From positions 85,373-149,372 of the forward strand of contig NZ_JAFCKQ010000016.1 of the NCBI RefSeq assembly GCF_018130215.1: a stretch of DNA of 64,000 bases, in the 5' to 3' direction. The stretch is from Bradyrhizobium jicamae. GTDB lineage: Bacteria > Pseudomonadota > Alphaproteobacteria > Rhizobiales > Xanthobacteraceae. Under the pieces are notes generated by a model. That model was not told where the DNA came from and searched no databases. It saw only the letters and a list, made by a program, of their open reading frames with translations. Shown in pieces: positions 53,371-62,516 of this stretch. The first letter of the stretch is position 1. The number at the start of each line of letters is the position of its first letter. The translations under genes were made by a program, and so were the position numbers.

Positions 53371-54591
53371 TCATTTCTTCAGCAGCGCGCACGTGCTCTG
53401 CGAGAGCGGCGTGAACGCCTGGTCGCCGGGCACGGTGCCGACCAGCTTGTAGAAGTCCCACGGGCCCTTGGACTCCGAGGGCTTCTTCACCTCGAACAGA
53501 TAGGCGTCGTGGGTGACGCGGCCGTTGGCCTCGACCACGCCCTTGCCGAACAGCGGATCGTCGGTCGGGATCTCCTTCATCTTGGCGACCACCTTGACGC
53601 CGTCATGCGGATTGGCGCCGAGCGCATCAAGCGCCTTGAAGTAATGCAGCAGGCCCGAATAGACGCCGGCCTGCACCATGGTCGGCATCGCGCCATTCTT
53701 CATCTTCTCGGAGAAGCGCTTGGAGAAGGCGCGGGTCTTGTCGTTCAAGTCCCAGTAGAAGGTCTCGGTGAAGTTGAGCCCCTGTGCCGTCTCGAGCCCG
53801 ATCGCCTTGACGTCGGTGAGGAACAGCAGGAGCGCTGCGAGCTTCTGGCCGCCCTTGACGATACCGAACTCGGCGGCCTGCTTGATCGCATTGGTGGTGT
53901 CGCCGCCGGCATTGGCAAGTCCGATGATCTTGGCCTTGGAGGCCTGCGCCTGCAGCAGGAAGGATGAGAAGTCCGAGGTGTTGAGCGGATGCTTGACACC
54001 GCCGACCACCTTGCCGCCATTGGCAAGGATGACCGCGGTGGTGTCGCGCTCGAGCGCGGCACCGAAGGCGTAGTCCGCGGTCAGGAAGAACCAGGTATCG
54101 CCGCCGGCCTTCACCAGCGCCTGGCCGGTGGCATGGGCCAGCATGTAGGTATCGTAGGTCCAGTGCACCGTGTTCGGCGAGCACTGCGCGTTGGTCAGGT
54201 CCGAGGTCGCGGCTCCCGAATTGATGTAGACGCCGTTCTTCTCCTTCACCACGTTGTTGACCGCGAGCGCGACGCCGGAGTTCGGCACGTCGGCGATCAC
54301 GTCGACCTTGTCGACGTCGAACCACTGGCGGGCAATGGTGGTGCCGATGTCGGGCTTGTTCTGGTGGTCGCCGGAGATCAGGTCGATGGTCCAGCCCTTG
54401 GCCTTCAGGCCGGAATCCTCGATCGCCATTTGTGCCGCCAGCGTCGAACCGGGGCCGGCGAGATCGGCGTAAAGGCCGGACTGGTCCGACAACACGCCGA
54501 TCTTGACGTTCTTGTCGTCAGCCGAGGCGATGCCGGCGAATGCCAGCGTCATCGCGGTGCCGAGCAACAGCGCTGAAATCGTCTTCTTCAT
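53371..54591 (-). CDS. livK: Branched-chain amino acid ABC substrate-binding protein (LivK-like)
   Basis: A 406-residue periplasmic protein with signal peptide ending SADD near residue 25, then KNVKIGVLSDQSGLYADLAG. It belongs to the type I binding fold. It is in the middle of the operon livG-livF-livK-livH-livM. Start ATG 54591 gives a compact signal peptide; the longer frame adds 14 residues without support. Close paralogue of 37720-38946. Confidence 0.93.
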   Translation of the reverse strand: MKKTISALLLGTAMTLAFAGIASADDKNVKIGVLSDQSGLYADLAGPGSTLAAQMAIEDSGLKAKGWTIDLISGDHQNKPDIGTTIARQWFDVDKVDVIADVPNSGVALAVNNVVKEKNGVYINSGAATSDLTNAQCSPNTVHWTYDTYMLAHATGQALVKAGGDTWFFLTADYAFGAALERDTTAVILANGGKVVGGVKHPLNTSDFSSFLLQAQASKAKIIGLANAGGDTTNAIKQAAEFGIVKGGQKLAALLLFLTDVKAIGLETAQGLNFTETFYWDLNDKTRAFSKRFSEKMKNGAMPTMVQAGVYSGLLHYFKALDALGANPHDGVKVVAKMKEIPTDDPLFGKGVVEANGRVTHDAYLFEVKKPSESKGPWDFYKLVGTVPGDQAFTPLSQSTCALLKK

Positions 54592-54629
54592 GTGTATTCC
54601 CTCGTCCTGAATTTTGCGGTTCGACGATT

Positions 54630-55373
54630 TCAAACGCCGAGATAGGTATGGAGCTTGTCCATGTTGGCCGACAGCTCGGAATTGGAGAAACCGTCGATCA
54701 CCTTGCCGTGCTCGACGATGTAGTAGCGGTCCGCGACGGTGGAGGCGAAACGGAAATTCTGCTCGACGAGCAGGATCGTGAACCCCTCCGACTTCAGCCG
54801 AGCGATGGTGTGGCCGATCTGCTGGATGATGACGGGTGCGAGCCCTTCGGTCGGCTCGTCCAGCATCAGGAAGCGCGCCCCGGTGCGCAGGATTCGCGCG
54901 ATCGCCAGCATCTGCTGCTCGCCGCCGGACAGCTTGGTGCCCTGGCTGGAGAGACGCTCCTTCAGGTTCGGAAACAGCGTGAAGATCTGCTCGAGCGACA
55001 GGCCACCCGAGCGCACCACCGGCGGCAGCATCAGGTTTTCCTTCACGTCGAGGCTCGAGAAGATGCCGCGCTCCTCGGGACAGAACGCGATGCCCTTGCG
55101 CGCGATCCGGTCGGACGAGGCGCGGATGATCTCCTGATTGTCGAAACGGATCGAGCCGCTTCGCTTGCCGATGATGCCCATCACCGACTTCAGCGTGGTG
55201 GTCTTGCCTGCCCCGTTGCGGCCGAGCAGCGTCACGACCTCGCCGGCCCTCACGTTGAAATTGATGCCGTGCAGGATGTGGGACTCGCCGTACCAGGCCT
55301 GCAAATCCTTCACCGCCAGCACCTCGGCGCCGGCTGCCGCCGCGGGGGCCTCCGCCAGTTTCGCCTCAGCCAT
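54630..55373 (-). CDS. livF: Branched-chain amino acid ABC transporter ATP-binding protein LivF
   Basis: A 247-residue ATPase. Walker A is LGRNGAGKTTTL, the signature is LSGGEQQMLAIARIL, Walker B is FLMLDEPTEGLAP, and the LivF-type N-terminal region has LAVKDLQAWYGESHIL. A short Ala-rich N-terminal extension precedes. It overlaps livG by 8 bases. Confidence 0.94.
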   Translation of the reverse strand: MAEAKLAEAPAAAAGAEVLAVKDLQAWYGESHILHGINFNVRAGEVVTLLGRNGAGKTTTLKSVMGIIGKRSGSIRFDNQEIIRASSDRIARKGIAFCPEERGIFSSLDVKENLMLPPVVRSGGLSLEQIFTLFPNLKERLSSQGTKLSGGEQQMLAIARILRTGARFLMLDEPTEGLAPVIIQQIGHTIARLKSEGFTILLVEQNFRFASTVADRYYIVEHGKVIDGFSNSELSANMDKLHTYLGV

Positions 55374-56136
55374 GCCCCGCTCCCAGATAGGCTTCCTTCA
55401 CGCGCTCGTCCTTGGACAGGTCGGCATAGTTGCCTTCCGCCAGCACCTGCCCGCGCGTCAGCACGGTGATGATGTCGGACAGGTTGGCCACGACCGAGAG
55501 ATTATGCTCGACCATCAGGATGGTGTACTTGGCCGAAATGCGCTTGATCAGCGCGGCGATCTTGTCGATGTCCTCGTGGCCCATGCCGGCCATCGGCTCG
55601 TCGAGCAGCATCATCTCGGGGTCGAGCGCAAGCGTGGTCGCGATCTCGAGTGCGCGCTTGCGGCCATAGGGCATCTCGACCGCCGGCGTGTTGGCGAATT
55701 CGCTGAGGCCCACGTCGTTCAGGAGCTCGAGCGCGCGGCCGTTGTAGCGGTCGAGCACGGTCTTGGAGCGCCAGAAGTCGAACGAGGAGCCGTGCTGGCG
55801 CTGCAGCGCCACGCGGACGTTCTCGAGCGCAGTCAGGTGCGGAAACACCGCCGAAATCTGGAACGAGCGCACCAGCCCGAGGCGCGCCACATCGGCCGGC
55901 GGCATCGCGGTGATGTCCTGTCCCTTGTAGCGGATCTGGCCGCCAGACGGCTTCAGGAATTTGGTCAGCAGGTTGAAGCAGGTCGTCTTGCCGGCGCCAT
56001 TCGGCCCGATCAACGCATGAATATGACCGCGACGCACCTTCAGCGCGACGTCGCGAACGGCGAAGAAACCCGCAAATTCCTTGGTCAATCCGCTGGTTTC
56101 AAGAATGAATTCATCGGCCAAACAGATTTCCCCCAT
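55366..56136 (-). CDS. livG: Branched-chain amino acid ABC transporter ATP-binding protein LivG
   Basis: A 256-residue ATPase. Walker A is IGPNGAGKTTCFNLL, the LivG-type loop is RSFQISAVFPHLTALENV, Walker B is MMLLDEPMAGM. The ABC signature region reads PYGRKRALEIATTLA, with Tyr in place of the usual Ser (VEMPYGRKR for LSYGxQR). The first gene of the operon. Start ATG 56136 lacks a ribosome site; a TTG at 56121 is preceded by GGGGGAAA and may be the true start, so the N-terminus is uncertain. Confidence 0.9.
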   Translation of the reverse strand: MGEICLADEFILETSGLTKEFAGFFAVRDVALKVRRGHIHALIGPNGAGKTTCFNLLTKFLKPSGGQIRYKGQDITAMPPADVARLGLVRSFQISAVFPHLTALENVRVALQRQHGSSFDFWRSKTVLDRYNGRALELLNDVGLSEFANTPAVEMPYGRKRALEIATTLALDPEMMLLDEPMAGMGHEDIDKIAALIKRISAKYTILMVEHNLSVVANLSDIITVLTRGQVLAEGNYADLSKDERVKEAYLGAGHG

Positions 56137-56440
56137 ACGCCGTCGCTGCGAGGCCTCTCGCCCGCGCGGCCGGTTCTTCAATGCCCGACAGGTCGTCCGA
56201 AACGTCTTGGAAACCGTCCCGGGCGCTGTCGCCTCCGGGCCGGAATATGCCGTCATCTGCGGCGGTTAGGCAAGGTGGAAAGCTGTGCGGTGCGGCATCG
56301 GCAATACCCGGTTCCGGTTGATCCTTAGTCGAATAGATTTTGGCCGCGCTTTGCGCAGCGGAAAGCCGCCATTAACGGTGTTTCGCTCCGGTTCCGCGCT
56401 TTCATAGAATATTTCCGCCCATGGCAGAGGCTCAGCCGGT

Positions 56441-57082
56441 TTGGAAACAGCGCGGGCCTTCAGCTTGCAGTTCGAGAGCGCCTATCCGTCGGTGGTGAAG
56501 TCGATCACGCAGCGAGTGCTGCTGAACGCATGGCTGCGCGCGCTGCGCACGCCCGATGCCCTGCCCTGCCTCGGCGATTTCCACACCGACGGCTCTGCCG
56601 ACGAGTGCGCCGACATGATGGGCTTCGAGGTGGTCGGCCGCGGCGATGCCGCCCGCTTCCTGATCACGCAGGAAGGCGCTCGCCTGACCACCGCCTACGG
56701 CAACGAGCACGTCGATCCGGCGCTGCGCACCAACCGCTATCTCGATGACGCGATCGGCGCCGAGCGCTATGCGCGGGTGCTGCCATCCTACCGCGCCTGC
56801 CTGGCGTCGAAGCGGCCGACCTACACCGTCTCGACCGTGCAGGATGCCGACGGCAAGGATGTCGCCTATGAACGGCTGCTGCTGCCGTTCGGCGCCGGCG
56901 ACGCCGTCATGCAGATCGTCGGCTCCTACAAGGCGATCAGCATCGAGGGCGGCTTCAGGCTCGACAATCTGATGGGCGTGATGCCGAAGGCCGTTCCGGT
57001 CGTCATCGTCAGCGCCGTGATCGATCGTGCCCTCGAGCCGTCACGGCGCCCGGCGGCGCAGGATTCGGTCGAGCTGATCTAG
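56441..57082 (+). CDS. PAS_5 family (DUF1488-type neighbour) PAS-fold protein
   Basis: A 213-residue protein with a single PAS-like domain of the PF07310 type common in Rhizobiales: QRVLLNAWLRALRTPDALPC, then DMMGFEVVGRGDAARFLI and the strand YERLLLPFGAGDAVMQIVGSY. It has no kinase or output domain, so it would act as a stand-alone sensor or adaptor. The first start in this frame is TTG 56441 and a TAG closes the frame at 56405. An ATG at 56421 in another frame would need a frameshift. The family assignment is from recall. Confidence 0.7.
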   Translation: METARAFSLQFESAYPSVVKSITQRVLLNAWLRALRTPDALPCLGDFHTDGSADECADMMGFEVVGRGDAARFLITQEGARLTTAYGNEHVDPALRTNRYLDDAIGAERYARVLPSYRACLASKRPTYTVSTVQDADGKDVAYERLLLPFGAGDAVMQIVGSYKAISIEGGFRLDNLMGVMPKAVPVVIVSAVIDRALEPSRRPAAQDSVELI

Positions 57083-57091
57083 ATACTCGAT

Positions 57092-57457
57092 CTAGCGCTT
57101 GCGCGCCTTCGCCGGCACTTCCTTGGCATAGATGTCGGGCTTGAAGCCGACGACGCGCCTAGGCCCGAGGTCGAGCACCGGACGCTTGATCATCGACGGC
57201 TGCTCGGCCATCAGCGCCAGGGCCTTGCGCTCGTTCAATCCTTCCTTGTCGGCCTCGGGCAGCTTCTTGAAGGTGGTGCCGGCGCGATTGAGCAGCGTCT
57301 CCCAGCCAACCTCCTCGCTCCATTGCCTGAGCTTGTCCCTGGCGATGCCAGCGGTCTTGTAGTCGTGGAAGTCGTAGGCGACGCCGTGATCGTCGAGCCA
57401 GGCCCGCGCCTTCTTCATGGTGTCGCAGTTCTTGATGCCGTAGATGGTGATGCTCAA
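57092..57457 (-). CDS. ArsC/Spx-family reductase-like protein (YffB type)
   Basis: A 121-residue thioredoxin-fold protein with the YffB/ArsC-like start ITIYGIKNCDTMKKARAWLD (single N-terminal Cys), then TLLNRAGTTFKKLPE and SMIKRPVLDLG. This group is distinct from true arsenate reductases and its role is unknown. TTG 57457 is chosen as start, since GGGGAA precedes it and homologues begin with this strand. It converges on the PAS gene with 9 bases between stops. Confidence 0.85.
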   Translation of the reverse strand: MSITIYGIKNCDTMKKARAWLDDHGVAYDFHDYKTAGIARDKLRQWSEEVGWETLLNRAGTTFKKLPEADKEGLNERKALALMAEQPSMIKRPVLDLGPRRVVGFKPDIYAKEVPAKARKR

Positions 57458-57559
57458 TGCCGTTCCCCGCACGATCTGGTGCGGCGAAACTAGCCCTGCA
57501 GCCGTCGCCACGCCAGATCGGACGAAGCCGGTCTCCACACCGATCTCCATGTTGCCGGC

Positions 57560-58606
57560 TCAGGCCCTGTCGACATCGATGATCGCCTGGGCAAACGCCA
57601 TCGGCGCCTCCTGCGGCAGGTTGTGGCCGGTGCCGCCGGAAACGAGGCGGTGCTCGTAGTATCCGGAAAACTTCTTGGCATAGGCTGCGGGCTCCGGATG
57701 CGGCGCCCCGTTGGCATCGCCCTCCATCGTGATGGTCGGTATCGCGATGACAGGCCCCTGCGCCAGCGTCTTTTCGAATGCGTCATACTTCGCCTCGCCT
57801 TCAGCGAGGCCAAGCCGCCAGCGGTAATTGTGGATCACGATATCGACATGGTCGGGGTTGTCGAACGCGGCCGCGCTGCGGTCATAGGTGGCGTCGTCGA
57901 AATTCCATTTTGGCGAGGCGAGCTGCCAGATCAGCTTGTTGAAGTCGTGCCGGTTCTTGGCATAGCCCTCGCGGCCGCGCTCGGTCGCGAAATAGAACTG
58001 GTACCACCATTGCAGCTCCGCCTTCGGCGGCAACGGCACCTTGCCGGCCGCCTGGCTGCCGATCAGGTAGCCGCTCACCGACACCATGGCCTTGCAGCGC
58101 TCCGGCCAGAGCACGGCCATGATGTTGGCGGTGCGCGCCCCCCAATCATAGCCGCCGAGCACAGCCTTCTCGATCTTGAGGGCATCCATCAGCGCGGTGA
58201 TGTCTTCGGCGACCGCGACCGGCTGGCCGCTGCGCATCGTGTCGGTGGAGAGGAAGCGGGTCGTGCCGTAGCCGCGCAGGTGCGGGATGATGACGCGATA
58301 GCCGGCCTCCGCCAGCGCCGGCGCGACATCGGCATAGCTGTGGATGTCATAGGGCCAGCCGTGCAGCAGGATGACGGCGGTGCCTGACGCCGGACCCATC
58401 TCGACATAGCCGACATCGAGCACGCCGGCCTGGACCTGCTTGACCGGGCCGAGCGAGGTGTGGGCGCCGGGCCTGATTGCGGGCAGCGCTGCCTTCGCCG
58501 CGGACTCGGCATGCGCCACTGCGAAGATGCTGAGGCCGGCCGCGGCCAGGGTGCTGCCGGCGATCCCGAGGAAACGGCGGCGCTGCTGATTGATCGATTG
58601 CGACAT
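57560..58606 (-). CDS. Secreted alpha/beta hydrolase (epoxide hydrolase-like) with Tat signal
   Basis: A 348-residue enzyme. The N-terminus carries a twin-arginine signal (RRRFLG, then a hydrophobic segment to AHA). The mature part has HGWPYDIHSY, and a nucleophile elbow VLGGYDWGART with Asp in the nucleophile position, as in epoxide hydrolases and dehalogenases. The catalytic His is in GGTGHNLPQEAP. It would be exported folded to the periplasm. Start ATG 58606 is behind GGAGACC. It is divergent from the regulator at 58771. Confidence 0.88.
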   Translation of the reverse strand: MSQSINQQRRRFLGIAGSTLAAAGLSIFAVAHAESAAKAALPAIRPGAHTSLGPVKQVQAGVLDVGYVEMGPASGTAVILLHGWPYDIHSYADVAPALAEAGYRVIIPHLRGYGTTRFLSTDTMRSGQPVAVAEDITALMDALKIEKAVLGGYDWGARTANIMAVLWPERCKAMVSVSGYLIGSQAAGKVPLPPKAELQWWYQFYFATERGREGYAKNRHDFNKLIWQLASPKWNFDDATYDRSAAAFDNPDHVDIVIHNYRWRLGLAEGEAKYDAFEKTLAQGPVIAIPTITMEGDANGAPHPEPAAYAKKFSGYYEHRLVSGGTGHNLPQEAPMAFAQAIIDVDRA

Positions 58607-58770
58607 GGTGGTCTCCTGCATCTGATGTCGGACATGATCATGCCGCAGCCGGTCCCCGTTCGCTTTGAGATGGCATGGATTTGTCCTTCAGAGCGTCGTG
58701 ATTTTTGCCTCGCGCCGCCTGTGCTAGGTTCCGCCACCTGCACAGGAAACCGGCTGCCGGACCCATCGAT

Positions 58771-60321
58771 TTGCCTTATCGTTTCAATGACTTCGTACTC
58801 GATTCCGATCGCCGCGAGCTGCGCCGCGGCGATGCGCTGGTGGCCGTGGAGCCGCAGGTCTTCGACCTCCTCGAGTTCCTGATCCGAGCCCGCGACCGTG
58901 TCGTCAGCCGCGACGATGTGCTGGCCGCGGTCTGGCACGGGCGGATCGTCTCGGAAGCCACCCTGAGCAGCCGGGTCAATGCTGCGCGGATGGCGATCGG
59001 CGACAGTGGCGAGGAGCAGCGGCTGATCCGCACCCTGCCCCGCAAGGGCCTTCGCTTCGTCGGCGAGGTCCGCGAGGAGGCAGCGACCGTCGCGGTCGCG
59101 GCGGACACAGTCGGGCTGCGCCCGAACGAGGGGCCGGCGATCGCGGTACTGGCTTTCACCAATATGAGCGGCGATCCCGAGCAGGACTACTTCGCCGACG
59201 GCATTGCCGAGGACATCACCACCGCGCTCGCCCGTTGCAGCGGGTTGACGGTGATCGCGCGCAACTCCGCCTTCACCTACAAGGGCAAGGCGGTCGACAT
59301 CCGCCAGGTCGGCCGCGAACTCGGCGTCGGCTATGTGCTCGAAGGCAGCGTCCGCCGCGGCGGCGACCGCCTGAGGATCACCGGCCAGCTGATCGATGCC
59401 GTCTCCGGCGGGCATCTGTGGGCCGACCGGTTCGACGGCGCTGTGAACGACGTATTCGAGCTGCAGGACCGCATCACCGAGAGCGTGGTCGGCGCGATCG
59501 AGCCGACCCTGCATGTCGCGGAAGCCGAGCGATTGCGGGCGACGCCCCCCGTCCGGCTCGACGCCTATGATCTGCTGCTGCGCGCCTACAGCCTGCGCTA
59601 TGAATTCACGCCTGCCAGCATGGAGGCCGCGCTCGATTGCCTCGACCAGGCGCTCGCGCTCGATCCCGCCTACGCGCCGGCGCTGGCGGCATCGGCCTAT
59701 TGCCATGCGCTGCGCCATTTCCAGGGCTGGCTCGCACCGAACGAGGCGTATCGCGAGCGCGCGGTCGCGCGCGCCTGGCGCGCTGTCGAGCTGGCGCCTG
59801 GTGATGCCCAGGTGTTGTGGATGGCCGCGTTTGCGATCTGGAACATGGCCGACGAGATCGAGCCGGCGCGCGATCTGTTCGGGCGGTCGCTTGCGATCAA
59901 CCCGAACTCGGCGATGGCGCTGACGCTCGGCGGCTGGATCGAGGCCATGCGCGGCAACCAGGCCGCCGGTCGCGCCATGATCGAGCGCGCGCAGCGGCTG
60001 AACCCGCGTGACCCGCGCGGCTGGTTCGCTTCGGCTGCGCTCGCGATCTGCGCGGTGCTCGACGAGAACTTTGCCGAAGCGGTGGCATGGGCCGACAAGG
60101 CGCTGGCGCAGAACCGGCGCTTCGCAGTGGCGCTGCGCGTCCTGATCGTGGCGCTGGTGAAGACCGGCGATCGCGAGCGCGCGACGCAGATCGCGCGCGA
60201 GCTGCTCAAGGTCGAGCCGAACTTCACGATCTCGGGCTTCCTGTCGCGAATTCCGTTTCCCGTCGAGATGATGTCGAAGACCTATACGGAAACGCTCAGG
60301 GCGGCCGGCGTACCCGACTGA
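58771..60321 (+). CDS. CadC-like regulator: winged-helix DNA-binding domain plus TolB-like and TPR region
   Basis: A 516-residue protein. Residues 1-95 form an OmpR/PhoB-type winged helix (MPYRFNDFVLDSDRRELRRG, then VSRDDVLAAVWHGRIVSEATL, with YVxTVxxRGxRF-like RTLPRKGLRFVGEV). Residues 120-250 match the TolB-like part of adenylate-cyclase-associated regulators (IAVLAFTNMSGDPEQDYFAD, YVLEGSVRR, GHLWADRFDG). The rest is TPR helices. No membrane helix is evident. TTG 58771 is chosen as start by comparison with the usual N-terminus; TTG 58705 gives 22 more residues. Its divergent neighbour is the hydrolase, a possible target. Confidence 0.87.
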   Translation: MPYRFNDFVLDSDRRELRRGDALVAVEPQVFDLLEFLIRARDRVVSRDDVLAAVWHGRIVSEATLSSRVNAARMAIGDSGEEQRLIRTLPRKGLRFVGEVREEAATVAVAADTVGLRPNEGPAIAVLAFTNMSGDPEQDYFADGIAEDITTALARCSGLTVIARNSAFTYKGKAVDIRQVGRELGVGYVLEGSVRRGGDRLRITGQLIDAVSGGHLWADRFDGAVNDVFELQDRITESVVGAIEPTLHVAEAERLRATPPVRLDAYDLLLRAYSLRYEFTPASMEAALDCLDQALALDPAYAPALAASAYCHALRHFQGWLAPNEAYRERAVARAWRAVELAPGDAQVLWMAAFAIWNMADEIEPARDLFGRSLAINPNSAMALTLGGWIEAMRGNQAAGRAMIERAQRLNPRDPRGWFASAALAICAVLDENFAEAVAWADKALAQNRRFAVALRVLIVALVKTGDRERATQIARELLKVEPNFTISGFLSRIPFPVEMMSKTYTETLRAAGVPD

Positions 60322-60329
60322 GGATCCTG

Positions 60330-61658
60330 TCAGGCCGCCCCACCCGGCTCCAGCGCTTCGCCGAGCGCCACCGGATGCGCCATGGTCTCGTGCAGCGCGT
60401 TCTTGTCGAGCTCGCCTTCCGACAGGCTGATTACGACGCAGGCGACGCCGTTGCCGACCAGATTGGTCAGCGCGCGGCATTCGCTCATGAACTTGTCGAT
60501 GCCGACCAGGATGGCGATCGACTGGATCGGAATATCCGGCACGATCGACAGCGTCGCGGCCAGGGTGATGAAGCCCGCGCCGGTGACGCCGGAAGCGCCC
60601 TTCGACGTGATCATGGCAATGCCGAGAATGCCGAGTTCCTGCCAGATCGTCAGATGCGTGTTGGTGGCCTGCGCCAGGAACAGCGTCGCCAGGGTCATGT
60701 AGATGTTGGTGCCGTCGAGGTTGAAGCTGTAGCCGGTCGGCACCACGAGGCCGACCACCGAGCGCGAGGCGCCGAGATGCTCCATCTTCTGGATCAGCTG
60801 CGGCAGCACGGTCTCGGACGACGAGGTGCCGAGCACGATCAGGAGCTCGTCCTTGATATAGGCGATGAAGCGGATGATCGAGAAGCCCGCGAGCCGCGCG
60901 ATCGCGCCGAGCACGATCAGCACGAACAGCACACTGGTCAGATAGAAGGTGCCGATCAGCGCCGCCAGATTGGCGAGCGAGCCGAGGCCGTAGGCACCGA
61001 CCGTGAATGCCATGGCGCCGAATGCACCGAGCGGTGCGACACGGACGATCATACGGATGATGCCGAAGAACATCTTGGCGGCCGTATCGATCGCGGCCGC
61101 GATCGGCTCGCCGGCCTTGCCCATCAGGGCAATGGCGAAGCCGGACAGGATCGAGATCAGGAGCACCTGCAGCAGGTCGCCACGAGCAACCGCGCCGAGA
61201 TAGCTGTCCGGAATGATCGCCATCAGATGGGCGACGATGCCCTGCTCCTTGGCCTGCGTGACGTAGGTTGCGACCGACTTCGGATCAATCGTCGACGGGT
61301 CGATGTTGAAGCCGCGGCCCGGCTGCAGCACCTCGCCGACCAGGAGCCCGAACGCGAGCGCGACCGTCGACACCGCCTCGAAATAGATCAGCGTCTTCAG
61401 GCCGACCCGGCCGACGCGCTTGAGGTCGCCCATCGAGGAGATGCCATGCACCACGGTGCAGAAGATCACCGGCGCGATCATCATCTTGATCAGGGCTATG
61501 AAGCCGTCGCCGAGCGGCTTCAGCGACTTGCCGAGATCGGGATAGAAGTGCCCGATCAGGATACCCGCGAAGATTGCGATCAGGACCTGGACGTAGAGGA
61601 TCTTGTACCAGGGCTGATGACGGGGCTTGACTGCAGGTCGGATCGCGTCTGTGGTCAT
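60330..61658 (-). CDS. dctA: C4-dicarboxylate transporter DctA
   Basis: A 442-residue sodium/proton-coupled symporter of the glutamate/C4-dicarboxylate family. Signature parts: KMMIAPVIFCTVVHGISSM, the serine-rich loop GTSSSETVLPQLIQKM and the NMDGT-type motif in YSFNLDGTNIYM. The C-terminal transport core has LVGNGVACVVIS. DctA feeds succinate, malate and fumarate to rhizobia. No dctBD is adjacent. Confidence 0.94.
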   Translation of the reverse strand: MTTDAIRPAVKPRHQPWYKILYVQVLIAIFAGILIGHFYPDLGKSLKPLGDGFIALIKMMIAPVIFCTVVHGISSMGDLKRVGRVGLKTLIYFEAVSTVALAFGLLVGEVLQPGRGFNIDPSTIDPKSVATYVTQAKEQGIVAHLMAIIPDSYLGAVARGDLLQVLLISILSGFAIALMGKAGEPIAAAIDTAAKMFFGIIRMIVRVAPLGAFGAMAFTVGAYGLGSLANLAALIGTFYLTSVLFVLIVLGAIARLAGFSIIRFIAYIKDELLIVLGTSSSETVLPQLIQKMEHLGASRSVVGLVVPTGYSFNLDGTNIYMTLATLFLAQATNTHLTIWQELGILGIAMITSKGASGVTGAGFITLAATLSIVPDIPIQSIAILVGIDKFMSECRALTNLVGNGVACVVISLSEGELDKNALHETMAHPVALGEALEPGGAA

Positions 61659-61733
61659 GAAGCCCCCGATGATTACTCGTCTGCAACGTCATCTTGAGAC
61701 GTTTCGCCGGCTGCGGCAATCAACATTGACGCG

Positions 61734-62438
61734 TCACGGCCGCTTGGGAATGTTCAATCCACGCTGCACCGCCGGGCGTGCGAGGCCGCGCTCCAGCCAG
61801 GCGGCGACATCGGTGAACTGGTCGAACTCGACCAGCTCGCGTGCGCCGTAGAATCCGATCAGGTTGCGCACCCAGCCGAGCATCGAGATGTCGGCAATGG
61901 TGTATTCGTCATCCATGAACCATTGCCGTCCGGCGAGATGGGTCTGCATCACGGCGAGCAGGCGCTTCGACTCGGCGACGTAACGCTGCAACGGCCGCTT
62001 GTCCTCATAATCCTTGCCGGCGAACTTGTGGAAGAAGCCGACTTGGCCGAACATCGGCCCGATGCCGCCCATCTGGAACTGAACCCACTGGATCGCCTGA
62101 TAGCGGCGAGCGGCATCCGCCGGCAGCAGCTTGCCGGTCTTCTCGGCGAGGTATTGAAGCATGGCCCCCGACTCGAACAGCGGCAGCGGCTTGCCGCCGG
62201 GTCCATCGGGATCGAGCATCGCCGGGATCTTGCCGTTCGGGTTCAGCGACAGGAACTCCGGCGTCTTCTGGTCATCCTTGCCGAAGTCGACGAGATGCAC
62301 CTCGTAGGGCAGCGCGATCTCCTCGAGCATGATCGAGACCTTGACGCCGTTCGGCGTCGGCAGCGAGTAGAGCTGGAGGCGATCCGGATGCCGGGCGGGC
62401 CAGCGCTTTGTGATCGGAAAGGATGACAGGTCGGGCAT
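61734..62438 (-). CDS. Glutathione S-transferase family protein (YghU/YfcG-like)
   Basis: A 234-residue protein with an N-terminal thioredoxin fold (LQLYSLPTPNGVKVSIMLEE, then LSLNPNGKIPAMLDPDG and ESGAMLQYLAEKTG) and a helical C-terminal domain (WVQFQMGGIGPMFGQ, ADISMLGWVRNL). The LYSLPTPNG and GPMFGQ motifs are typical of disulfide-bond oxidoreductases of the YghU/Ure2p-like group. ATG 62438 is chosen over a start 16 codons upstream. It is divergent from the SDR gene. Confidence 0.9.
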   Translation of the reverse strand: MPDLSSFPITKRWPARHPDRLQLYSLPTPNGVKVSIMLEEIALPYEVHLVDFGKDDQKTPEFLSLNPNGKIPAMLDPDGPGGKPLPLFESGAMLQYLAEKTGKLLPADAARRYQAIQWVQFQMGGIGPMFGQVGFFHKFAGKDYEDKRPLQRYVAESKRLLAVMQTHLAGRQWFMDDEYTIADISMLGWVRNLIGFYGARELVEFDQFTDVAAWLERGLARPAVQRGLNIPKRP

Positions 62439-62516
62439 GTCAGCGATCTTTGCCTGCTTGTTGTTGGATGGGTAATCTACGAACATTGATCAAAGCCGCA
62501 AGGGCCGCACGCGACC

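Noticed and set aside
58189..60480. A 763-codon minus-strand frame
   Set aside because: Covers the CadC-like regulator in antisense and the hydrolase in a different frame; no domain.
60087..61697. A 536-codon plus-strand frame
   Set aside because: Antisense to dctA, whose signature motifs are clear.
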